Origin: Phallusia fumigata
Taxonomy: Eukaryota; Chordata; Ascidiacea; Phlebobranchia; Ascidiidae
Length of the DNA: 59,891 nucleotides
Direction of reading: 5' to 3'
NCBI GenBank assembly: GCA_008931825.1
Contig: QXVZ01017971.1
Location: forward strand, 1 to 59,891
Under the pieces are notes generated by a model, which was not told the DNA's origin, ran no database searches, and saw only the letters and a list, made by a program, of their open reading frames with translations. A program made the translations under genes and the position numbers. How positions within the stretch are numbered: the stretch's first letter is position 1; every line of letters begins with the position of its first letter. Below are positions 32,315 to 43,008 of the stretch, in pieces.

Positions 32315-33087
32315 ATGGGTTTTCTTGATTCGCTGTTAAAAACTGGAATGACAGTGCAAAACTTTCTGCGAAGGAGGGTCAAAAAGGAAATGCAGGATTA
32401 CATGGCATTGGAACGCGCCGAAAAAGTTGTTGAAAAACAGAAAGAAATTCCAAAGCGTGCACCGCTAAATGTTCCTAAGCATGAATTTACTAAAGGTAAA
32501 TTGCAGGACTGTAGTGTTCATAGTCAATTATTTTCTGGTATCTTAACATAAAAACGGTTTATTTTGTTGACACAAACATTTTGTAGAGGAAGTAGCATCA
32601 GCAAAAGAAGAAGTTAAAAAACTGTTGGAGAAAAATTCGACATTGACTGCAAATATGAGTCAAATAAAAATTACTTCAAGAGAACCCACTGGTAAGAATT
32701 GGTAATTTTCTCATGTATATTTTGACAACTTGCACAACTCAAAATGTATTGTACTGCTATCCTTGCAACTTTGCAATTGCAAAAGAATATAATTGTTTTG
32801 AGTAAATGTTGGAATTGTTGTTTAAAGGTGTGGAAGAAATTGAGGGAATAGGTGCAAGTTCTGATGCAAAAAAACTTCCAAAGCAGCGTTATTTTGATCC
32901 TCAAACACCAGTTGTACCAAAAGGCCTCGCTTCGTTATCTGTCATTATTAACGTACTTCATAACCACAGATTGTCGCCTGATGATTGGGACACATCTCTA
33001 CTCGCAGAAAAATCGAGCTTACGGGAGACTGATGTTAAAAATTTAGTAAACCATTTTTTTCTTTTAACAGTTGAAAATGAAAAGTAG
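32315..33087 (+). CDS. NDUFAF4: NDUFAF4, mitochondrial complex I assembly factor
   Basis: Exons 32315-32495, 32587-32691, 32828-33087; 546 nt, 181 aa, close to the 175 aa of the human protein. It helps build the Q-module intermediate of respiratory complex I in the mitochondrial matrix. The best-conserved part is the C-terminal half: VPKGLASLSVIINVLHNHRL then DWDTSLLAEKSSL and VKNLVNHF, matching the family pattern of PKG, a hydrophobic helix with NNHKL, W-T and a terminal leucine helix. The N terminus (MGFLDSLLKTGMTVQNFLRR) is basic and amphipathic, and ERAEKVVEKQKE resembles the family's NRAEREISK region. VPS54 starts 375 bases downstream on the same strand. Confidence 0.85.
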
Positions 33088-33296
33088 TTGTTAGTCAAAG
33101 GACAGTGAATTAGAAATGACTTCAACAGCTCACCCTTACAAACAGTAATTATTAGCTTTTCCAATGAAAATTTTAACAGTTGATTAATGTTATGTTTGTG
33201 TATTATCAAAGCATTGTCCAACAGTTACTTTGTTCTTGTCATTGAAAAAAATGAAATGTGTACATGATTTCATATGCTGGTCATTATTTTGTCTTC

Positions 33297-33382
33297 ATTA
33301 AAAAAGCATGGTTACCACTGAAGTACTTTTTTTAGTATTGTCATTTGGTTTTGTTCCCGCTGAAAAGCTTCTATTTCCTCAG
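33297..33382 (+). promoter_or_regulatory. NDUFAF4-VPS54 junction: poly(A) signal then splice acceptor
   Basis: ATTAAA at 33297-33302 is followed 80 bases later by a pyrimidine-rich acceptor (ttctatttcctcag ending 33382). No donor or promoter motif is evident between them. This spacing fits an intercistronic region of an SL trans-spliced operon, but an independent VPS54 promoter is not excluded. Confidence 0.35.
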
Positions 33383-33462
33383 ATACAAATGTGTAAGTAG
33401 GTGCAACTGAATGTGCTCTGAAAGTTATTGTTTTCTAATGTGAAAATGAACTGAATATTGTA

Positions 33463-36400
33463 ATGGAAAGAAAACGTAAAAATGAAGAAACAGAAGAACA
33501 TGTGTGGAGTGTCCATGATGCGAAAGTTAATCTAGCTGCTCTACTAAATGACCCACGAAAAACACGAAGGGATTATGATCTGTTTACCAAAACTTGGGGG
33601 GAATCTTTTAAAGACCTTCCAGCCGGTAAAAAAATTATTTCTTTGTTGCAATTAAACATAACTGCAATCTGAGACTGGTTTTTCAGCAAGAGTAACGATT
33701 ATGATTGCTTTGTTTCAGGGACTATACCGAGATCCAAATGGGTTCCAAATGTTGTTAAGGGACACTTCCAAGATTATTTGGAGACCACAAGTGACAGAGT
33801 TTTAAGGCATGATAGTCAGTCCCTAAAAAGTATTAAAACATCATCAAATGTGGAACAGGTTCAGCAAATTTCAGCAACTTATATGGGAAACAGGTTTATT
33901 GCTTTTTTTTTTGTTCTATGTTCAGGTCTTGCCTATGCTGTAGAAGACAATTTAAGTTTAACTTTTCATACACAAGGCATAAATTCTTGGCTATTGATGA
34001 AATATTATAATTATATATTGCCCTGTCAGCAGTGTAGGCACTGTCAGCATCTGGAAAAAACAACATATAAAACACATACAAATTCCTTTCAAAAAGACCT
34101 AAGGATTATTGGCTTGTATACTAAAAGTTGCAGTTACCTATAACTCAAAATAAAGTCTTTGTCCATCATACTGTTCTGTAATGATTTCTCAAATTCAAAT
34201 TACACATGGTTGAGGCAGTAAATTAAAACATATTAAGTTTATTTTTGCCTGTAGTGGTTATCTAAAGAGACACTGTATCAAGTAAAAACTGATGTTTGAT
34301 GCAGAAACAAGTGTGCAATAAAATCTGCAATCACGGCGCAACATGAAAGAGAAGCAATCCTGAAAACCAGAGCCGCCCTGGACGCACTTCCAAGGATATT
34401 TCTGCGGTCTGATTTTGCAATGGAATCACCCCAAATATTTGGAACTGTGCTTAACTTCAGTGAAACCTATGAGGAAACTAATGAGTGAGTTTCATCTAAG
34501 AAGGGATTTTTTATGTGGGAAAATCGAAAATATTTTTTTTGTTTTTATTTCAGAACATCAAATGATGGTAAAAGTTATTTAAAAAGGGAAGTTTCCTCAT
34601 CGAAACTGCTACAGGAGAAGCTGAGTCACTATCTCGATATGGTCGAAATGGCAATTGTGCGACAAATTTCACTTCGATCTGATGCATTTTTTAAAGCCAT
34701 GTCTTCCCATGATCAGTTGCATGTAAGTAGAACCAATAAAAATGTATTAATACACTCCTCCATATAACATTCAGTCTTTTTTGTCATAGGAATATTTAAC
34801 TTCAACGCAGCATTGTGTCAAAAATCTGTTGGCAAAAGTCAAAAGAGTTGACAAAAATATCGTTGAAAACTCCTTGCAGGTGTGAAGTTATTGCAGTGTC
34901 GTATCCGACATTATTAGTACTAAGGTCTTCAACTAACAATGTAGACATTGTTGTGCAAGCAGCAGGCAAAAATTATTGTTAAAGTTGCAATGGTTAATGC
35001 TGGATTCCATTTAAGGTTGTGAATTTACATCAAACACATCGAAACTATGAAGTTCTGCTTGAGCGATTGCATATGGTTGTTACTGTCCACCAAACCCAAC
35101 CCACAATACAACTCCTGCTTTCCACCAATCAATATGCTGGCTCACTTGACCTTATTAGGACAACACAGGAAGTTTTACACCAGGAACTGGCAGGACTTCA
35201 TTGTTTCAGGTTTTTGCACTATGGTAGTTAAAGCAAGGTAAACAAACTTGCAATGATTGTTTAAAAATGTCAATTCTGTGTTTCCAGACATTTGAGTAGT
35301 CAGCTGACTGAAATGGAGCGTGTGATTGGCCACATGATGCAACAAGAAATAGCTGAATGTTTGACCTTTGAGATTCAGCGACCCATAGATGAAGGTGACA
35401 TGTGCTCGGAACCACACAGAATCACAGCTGTTACACTTGGCTTGTTACGACAAGGTCAATTTGAATTTCTTGATGGTTTTCGGTAAGTCCAAAAAGTTTT
35501 ATTTTCCTATTTTATGTTTTTGGAACAAACTGTTTTACTTTGCAGAGCGGAAATAGAGCAAGCTGTCAAGTATTTGATCAAGGAAGCTGTGACAGATGCG
35601 GTTCACTCTCTTCCACCAAGATGTGATGACAGGGATCCACCTCTTGATGATAGAGATGAGAAACAGGAAACCCTTGCCTCTAGAATGAGAATGCTCATAT
35701 TTTCTGATTGGATTCTTTTGCTCAACAAAATATTCCATCAACTTTTAACTTTGCTCAGGTAAAGTGTTTGTATTGAAATTATTCTGTCAAATAAAATTTA
35801 AGTGACTGTCCAATACCATTATTAAAAACAGACCATTTTGTCAATGTACAGAAACTGAATGGTTATGTTGTTAACAAAACACAATTCTCTTTAAAATACT
35901 GGCTGCAATCTATCTCAGTATTTATGGGTCCCCTTCCACGAAGGGAACACATATTGTTTTGACTCTTTTTTCTTTATTTCCTTTTCTGTCTAACGCGAGT
36001 TTATTCCCACGTTTTGGTCAAGAAAGAGTTATCCAAATTTCTTCAAATTTTCACACATGGTAGATGGGTATCTAAAGTTGTGCACTGACAACTTTTTACC
36101 CCAGTTAACTCATCAGTTCACCCACAGGCCCTCAAAACGTAAAATTGTTAAAACAGCAATATTTAACATAGTGAGGTTTTCTATTTTGATAGTTAATACA
36201 ATGCAAAGTATTTTAAAGTATTTTGTCACTTTAATTTGGATTCACCTGTTTTTTCCCTTTTTAACCCCAAATATTTAGTTTTCCGTTTACGTGCCCTTTA
36301 CTTCAGACATACTAATCCAAATGTATTGAAATTTAGGACGTATATATGTGGGGTGCTTTCTATGGGATGTTTAAAAGTTGATCGAGCAAGTATTTACCCT

Positions 36401-39400
36401 TACAGTCGCAAATACGTGTGTAAGAGCTAGCTGTTTGGCCCAAAATTTAAAACGGCCATTTAAAGGGTGCGGCCAGGCGGGCATTTCATTTTAATTGTCT
36501 TATTTTATGACAGACAAAGCCCAGTTTATATTACATCACTGGTTTGGGTGACTGCGTAAACCGAAATGTGTCTGCTAAATAACGTTGTAAAGGTGATAAA
36601 TTACAATAACTTTTCTTTCATTTGCAGTTGACTGCAGGTCAAACTATTGGTTAGTGTGGCTGTGGGGTTTAAATTATGCTTTTGACAGTGAAATTATAAT
36701 TGGCATGATTTAAGAAAATATTTGGGTAGAATGTATTCGGAAATCTTTACTTTTTGTTCATGTTTTCCCACAAATTTTGAAACTGCTCACATCCTAAAAC
36801 ATTGCTACTATTCAGAAACTGCATGTGTGTGGGGACCCATATGTTTATGCTATCAGAAACAATCATGTTATAAAACGNTTAAGAGTTTGTTGCGGCTCGG
36901 TCAAAGGTCACTGTATGTCAAACTATTGGTTGTGGGGCTGCGGGGTTTAAATTGTGCTTGTTACAATGAGATTGTAATTGGCATCATGTAAAAAATGATT
37001 TTTTGGGATATATGTGGAAATCTTTACTTTTTGTTTTCCCACCAATTTTTAAACTGATCACATCCTAAAACAATGCTACTATTCAGAAACTGCATGTGTG
37101 TGGGGACCCATATGTTTATGCTAGCAGACCCCCCCCCCCCATAAAATTGCAAGGGAATTTGGGACCCAATGTTATGCAGATATTGAATATGTATCCAACA
37201 TAACAAAGAAATGGTACATGTGGAAAACATCAGTTTGGGGTGGTAGTGTATGTGGAATGAAAGTATGGAAAACGCAATCTCTCTAGTTTTATCAATGGCT
37301 GTTTCCCTGTCTGGTTTGTCAGGTGTGTACGTTTCCCAGGTAGTTGGAATTGCCGTACCAAGGCACCGGTAGTTTGCGTGGTTTTGACTGTTGTTTATCN
37401 AACATCAATTTGGGGTGGTAGTGTATGTGGAATGAAAATATGAAGAACGCCACCTCTCTAGTTATGTTCTTAAACTTAGTAACATAAGTGTGTCAGCTGT
37501 GGTTGGATGTGTTTAAGTTACAAAACAACCAAACTGTTATCCCTAACACAATTTTAAGTGCAACGTTGAAAACAAATAATCATTGGTAATATGTACACAA
37601 CTATTGGGATTTACAGTTAATTTGTGTTTTATTTAGCTGACCTCTATAAATCTTGATGACGATGAAGTGAGTGATGATATTGCATCTGCAGTAGCTGAGT
37701 GTATTCGCAATACCAAACAACTTTCCCTGAGAAATTGTGGAATGTCAAACCATGGTTTGTGTCAAGTTGCAAGAGCTGTATCACAACTTCCACAACCAGT
37801 AAGTTCACAATCTGCAATTTTTTGCCCAATGTAATGGGTTTCTTGCATAAAGACAACAAAAACAGTATGCATTTATTGTGTATTAAGCTTTTTTGACAAC
37901 ATACAGGTATTTTTTTAATATGATTTATTTTATTTTATGACATTGATGGTAACAGTGTGATAGTAAGATTAAAATTTTGTTTGTGTTTGTTGACATTAGT
38001 TATCTAAATATCATCAAGTTAATATAATTGCATCAGCATTGGTTAAGTGTATTCACAACCATGGACGCAACTGAGGGGGTAGGTTTGTCGGCATGCCAGG
38101 TACCTTTTTATTTTCTTCTATGTGTAATATGTGCATAAACACACTTGCCATAGCTGCCCTCATACGATGTGACATGTATTTCTAACTAAACTAAGGTTCC
38201 TCTTCATATGACACGGCATCGCACCAGTACAGCAACCTTTCACCTTGCTATAGTAAAAATTAGAAGAACGTCTTTGGTTATTCTAACACTTAGCCTTGTT
38301 CTGTGATGTGTCTACAACGATTTTAGTTTGTACGAAGACGCTCTGATAACACACAACGAATGGTAATGCACGCAGTGACATAACAAGTTTTCTAATCCTG
38401 AGGCAATAATACCAGACATTTTGGCCACCTTTAGCCAAATGTGAATTTAATCGCTTGGGTGGTTTNACATTTGCTGTTTTGGGACACAATGATATTCACA
38501 CTTACTGTATGTGGAACTATGTCCTGGGTAAAAATACAAATTTTTTTAACCCTTAAGACAAGCAAGAATGCTTCATATACTTTGACGGATTAAAATTGGT
38601 CAGTAACTTGACACCCTTTACATGCCAAAGGTGCATTAGTGCAGAAATCGTCCTGAACCACGGGTGCTTAATACAGACAATTCCAGTTTCTGATAAACTA
38701 TAATACAGCTGAAGCTTGCAGCAAACTCAAATCAGTCTGCGTATTTCTTATTGCGAGTATAAAAATCGATTTCGCCTAACAAATGGCATCATCAGTTCTA
38801 AACAATATGTAACATATTTATAAAATACAAATAACAGAACTTTATTATTAGCATAAATGTTTATTTTTATTTTATGCTTAATTCAGGCGAGTAAAGACAA
38901 TACTTGGGATTATTGGCAATGTTGCAAGTGATGCGTTGTCGCATGGTGACATTGTTTGCGTTCCACATCACAAACTGAAACAGAAAATCGGTAAATCCAC
39001 AAACTTGCATAAAGAACTGAGCAACAACAAAACAAATCCTTTCGATGATTCAACATCGGAATCGGAACAAACAAATCCATTTTTGAACTCAGCAGATGAG
39101 GAAACTCAAAATCCATTTTTGGTTGAATCTCCTGTGAAAGTTTCGAGCAGAATAAACCGCGGAAGGTTAAAGAGCAGCACACGCAGCGTTGAAAGTCTGA
39201 ACCCATTTGCCGAGGATGTAGATGATATGTATGGACTGGCAAGTTACGAAGATGAACTTTTGACGTCGGCCGCTGATTCGTATCATGCCACTCGGCTGCC
39301 GGAAGAAAACTTACAAAATGGTTTTGAGTCTGATGGCAGTCCATCTGGTTGTCAAGACGATGTAGACAAAGAGGTAACAGTGGATTTAGTTATGTTGGAT

Positions 39401-42153
39401 TATGGGATTTATGTTTGTAAATATGAGCATTTATATTCTGCACTTGCCCACTTCAGATCATTACAAAAATTATTTTGTTTCGTTAAACCGTAGGTTCATA
39501 AATAGTTTTAATTTGGTTAACAAGGTAACAGATAAATAATTATTTAATAGACAGAGTCTGATGTAACATCGTCTTATCTTGGTGAAGTGATGACCCAAGA
39601 AGAACAGGACAACTTTGCAAGGATGCTGCATGAGTTGTTGTGCTGGACTTGCGACTTCCAGCAGGACAGGTATTTTACAAATGTTTACTCTTTTTGTAAA
39701 TTCTACAAAACTTTTCTGCAGGTGTGTAAAAGTGCTCATCGCTAAAGGGAAGGACAATTCATTGGACAAACTCAGCTCAAGTGATTTTCTATTGCTCGCA
39801 AAATCTGTGAAACATTTTACAATAGAATCTGAATCGATTGTACGACGTGAAAGTGGGGGAAAAATAAATGGTTTGAAGATTGTTGGTGTTAGAGTCATGA
39901 CAATTGATTTTGACATTTTCCAAAAATTTTATTTTTGTAGAGTGCACACAGGAGGACCAACATTTGTCACTGAATGGAGCACTAAAGGGCGCTCTTAAGA
40001 CCCAAGCATCACGATTTGTGTCAAGATTTCATGAGGAAAGAAGAAATAAACTTTCATTAATCCTTGATAATGAAGTTTGGAAGCAGGTTGGTAAAAGATG
40101 GAAGTTAAAATTCTGCCAATTAAGTTGTATGTACCATTTTTTTGTGTAAAACCTTTTGCAGGCAGAGGTGCCAACAGAATTATCCCAACTGGTGCAAAAC
40201 CTTGTTGACGGAAAAATTAATCAACCAGTAACTGAAGGAAAAGAGATGGAAGAGCAGGATAACAGGTTTGGAGTGAATTTGGGCTGTAGATCTTCCTGAT
40301 ATGTTTCATCGCAATGTATTGGGGCTTTGTTGTGCTTTAATTTGAACAAAAACTATACCAGATTTGCAAAAGTCATAAACAGTTCAATACACATGTCGAT
40401 ATATTCCTGAATGCAAGAAGCTGTAGGCATAAAAAACATATGAGCTGTGTGAAATTGACAGTTGGAGATATTTACAACCTGCAGTGAATTACTTTTAGAA
40501 GCAGTGAATTTCTTCAACTTGATGGTGAGCGATATATTGTTGTTGGAACTGCTCTCATTCTTTTAAAGATGGTCTCAGAATATTGCAAGTAAGTTACTGC
40601 AATATGTATTTTATGCTTTGCATCTCAACATGTGCTTGTGTAATAAATCACATGCAATCAACACAAAAAAATCTGAACTTTCGCTTCAATGTCTGTTTTG
40701 AAGGTGTTCAGACGATCTTCCTGCATCGACCTCTGACCTTGTGCATCGACTGCGTGACCTTTTGACCTTATTTAACTCGCGAACTTGCCAGCTTGTGTTA
40801 GGGGCAGGGGCATTGCAGTTGGTTGGACTAAAAACAATTACCACGAAAAACTTGGCTCTGGCCTCTAGATGTTTGCAGGTAAATCTGTTTAGCAGAACTC
40901 TAAATAAGACTGATTGCTTAATTATTGTTGTTACAAAACTTTATTCAACTTTGGTTCCATTACCAAATAACATTCCACTTTTTGTCACATAAAAATGATA
41001 AGCAAACAATAAAAGTTTATCTGTACAGAATTATTACGAACTGATTGTGTTTGCAGCTGATTCTACATTGCATTCCATCAGTTCGGTCTCATTTTGAGGT
41101 GAAGATCATGAAACAAAGCAACTTACAATCAAGTGCAACTTTCGTAAATGACAAATTGCCCCCAAAACATAAATCTGTGTTGCGTCATTTTGACCATGTT
41201 ACAAAAGACTACCAGGTTTGTATTTCAACATTATTGGTTTGCTGTAATTAACCACAAATTGTTGATGTATCTGCATGATTTTGCTTCATTATCTAAAAGC
41301 TAATGATCCATTAACTACCACTGTGTTAAGAAAATATAGCTTTGAAATTGTTTGTCTGCGGATTTAGTGAAACTTTAGTTTTACTTGTTTTTTTTTGTTG
41401 TTGAAGGTTCATGGCCTATACTGACTGTGTTGTTGTGCACCACAAAGTATTTAAAAGAAATGGAAACAAAATGTTAAAAAATTAATGAATTTAAAACCAT
41501 TGCAGGACCATGTCACCGAAATTGAAAAGAAGTTTGTGTCAATTGTTAGCGGAGTTTTTGATCGTCAACTTACGAAGTGGGAAGCCAAGGCCCCAGTTCC
41601 TTCACCAAGCTTTAGAGGAATTTGCAAACAACTAACAAAATTTCATGATACTGTCAGTACTTTGCTTCCAGAGGTAACCTAACATTTGGAGTAGTTTGTA
41701 TGGCAATGATGTCCTAATCTGCTGTTCGCGATACAGGAGCAAATTCGAAATATTGTTTTGACGCTGAATGATGAATTAAAGTTTCGAATAAGGAAAGTTC
41801 TGCAGCGGCTGAATGTTCGATGCGATGGGGGGCCTCAACATGGTCTGGTGACGTCAGATTTAAACTTTTACGAAACCAACGTTAAGGTAAAACAAAATTG
41901 AAGAGCAAATACATTGACTTGTAGCATCTGAAACATTTCAAACACTGCTTCGAATTAAATAAATTGCCAATTTATAAAAACGCTTCATAGAACAATTTTA
42001 AAGAGCGATATTTCTCATGTACAAAAAAACTGGGCAGAAGATAAATGTGATGAAGTTCCCAATGCTTTGTTGAATTTTCCTGTTTTGCTGTTTCTGCAGA
42101 ATTTGAGAGGAATTGGAAAAATCGATTTAAAATTATCGTCAGTTTGGAGTTGA
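33463..42153 (+). CDS. VPS54: VPS54, GARP tethering complex subunit, with NPF motif array
   Basis: Subunit of the GARP complex that tethers endosome-derived vesicles at the trans-Golgi network. Exons: 33463-33625, 33719-33893, 34305-34484, 34554-34722, 34790-34879, 35016-35209, 35288-35482, 35546-35758, 38887-39373, 39551-39669, 39722-39870, 39941-40086, 40162-40265, 40499-40588, 40704-40878, 41057-41215, 41506-41673, 41737-41886, 42100-42153; 3180 nt, 1059 aa (human 977). Recognised by near-identity blocks: LFTKTWGESF, SSKLLQEKLSHYLDMVE, VHQTQPTIQLLLST, RFVSRFHEERRNKLSL, CQLVLGAGALQLVGLKTITT, LRHFDHVTKDY. An in-frame TAA lies 27 bases before the ATG, supporting this start. The extra length is mostly exon 9, which carries four NPF tripeptides (residues about 510, 523, 535, 565). 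Intron 8 (3.1 kb) holds repeats and an LRR exon remnant. Confidence 0.96.
36639..37230. repeat. Direct repeat copies of a dispersed element in VPS54 intron 8
   Basis: Copy A (36639-36877) and copy B (36918-37230) are offset by 279 bases and share long stretches (tcaaactattggtt, catcctaaaac, gtgtggggacccatatgttt). An n at 36878 interrupts copy A. Copy B contains a 13-C run near 37128. A further block recurs at 37235-37287 and 37408-37460, again with an n (37400). A third copy is at 56138-56275 in CLPX. Confidence 0.8.
37637..37798 (+). pseudogene. Orphan leucine-rich-repeat exon inside VPS54 intron
   Basis: A 162-nt open segment with good splice sites (atttag / gtaagt) encodes LRR sequence of ribonuclease-inhibitor or NLR type (LSLRNCGMSNHGLCQVARAV). 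It starts and ends in phase 0, while VPS54 exon 8 ends in phase 2, so inclusion in VPS54 would break the frame. It looks like a captured exon from an LRR gene. Confidence 0.6.
38000..38063 (+). pseudogene. Degenerate second LRR fragment
   Basis: The stretch matching ...IASALVKCIHN parallels DDIASAVAECIRN in the exon at 37637 but is cut off by a stop soon after. It supports a decayed multi-exon LRR gene inserted here. Confidence 0.45.
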
Positions 42154-43008
42154 TTTTGGTTCCAGTGAAGAAACACTGTGACGTTACAATCTGTGCCTTT
42201 ATTTATGTTCACACCCAATGGTGCTTCGCTGTTTATGTAGCAATTACGTCACAGCCTTTTCCGCTCAAGTGGGCCACCTGGCGATTTCTCAATTTTGGGA
42301 TTTTAAACGTTTATAGAACAGACGAAAACCGTATAACTTTGGATTTTATTACCGTATGTGCACTTGTTACATCTTGAATAATTTCTTTACACATTGGCCG
42401 TGCAATACGCCACAATAAAAAAGGTGTCGAAAAATGCTTTGTTTCAAACTCACAATTGGCTACAACTAACCTGATGGTTTAACAGACGACGGTTGAGTTA
42501 AACCCTTTGTGAGTTTTGCGTAGACCCATCTGTACATCCGGGGATCTGTAGCAACAACATAGTCTTAGAGCATGGTTAAGGCAGACTAAATTACAGTTTT
42601 GGGTTTGTGCGAACTGACAGTAATTACACTGTCTTGTTGTGTTTGCAAATGTTAATTCAAACAGCCTGGAGTGATTACGTTTGGGTATTTTTCTCATCTT
42701 GGCTGAGACGGCGCTGACGCATATCTAGTTTGACTGAAGGCTCTTTTTCGTTTGTTGACAGATCAACAGAACACTTGTTCAACAAATCGTCGAACAATTG
42801 CCGACGCGGCGTTTCATTCAGATCCACGCGCGATCGCGTTTGGCGCGTGTTTTTGCACAGACATTATTACTATGGCAACGTGCTATCATTTTCTGTCATG
42901 AAAAAATATTTGTTGTGTTTAAAAGCTAAATATTCGCTTTTTGTTTAGGTGTTTGTAAAAACTGTTCCTGTTGCATGTTGATTGTGTTGGTTTGTGTATC
43001 TGAAAGAA
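42154..43008. other. VPS54 to carbonic anhydrase intergenic region
   Basis: Contains AATAAA at 42414-42419, the likely VPS54 poly(A) signal. An acceptor-like ttgtttag ends at 42948, 60 bases before the carbonic anhydrase ATG, and could be a 5'-UTR or trans-splice acceptor. Nothing else recognised. Confidence 0.4.
42414..42419 (+). other. Poly(A) signal AATAAA, VPS54
   Basis: Canonical hexamer 261 bases after the VPS54 stop. Confidence 0.6.

Noticed and set aside
37637..37798. LRR segment as an alternative VPS54 exon
   Set aside because: Phase 0 ends do not fit the phase 2 intron of VPS54; inclusion would shift the frame.
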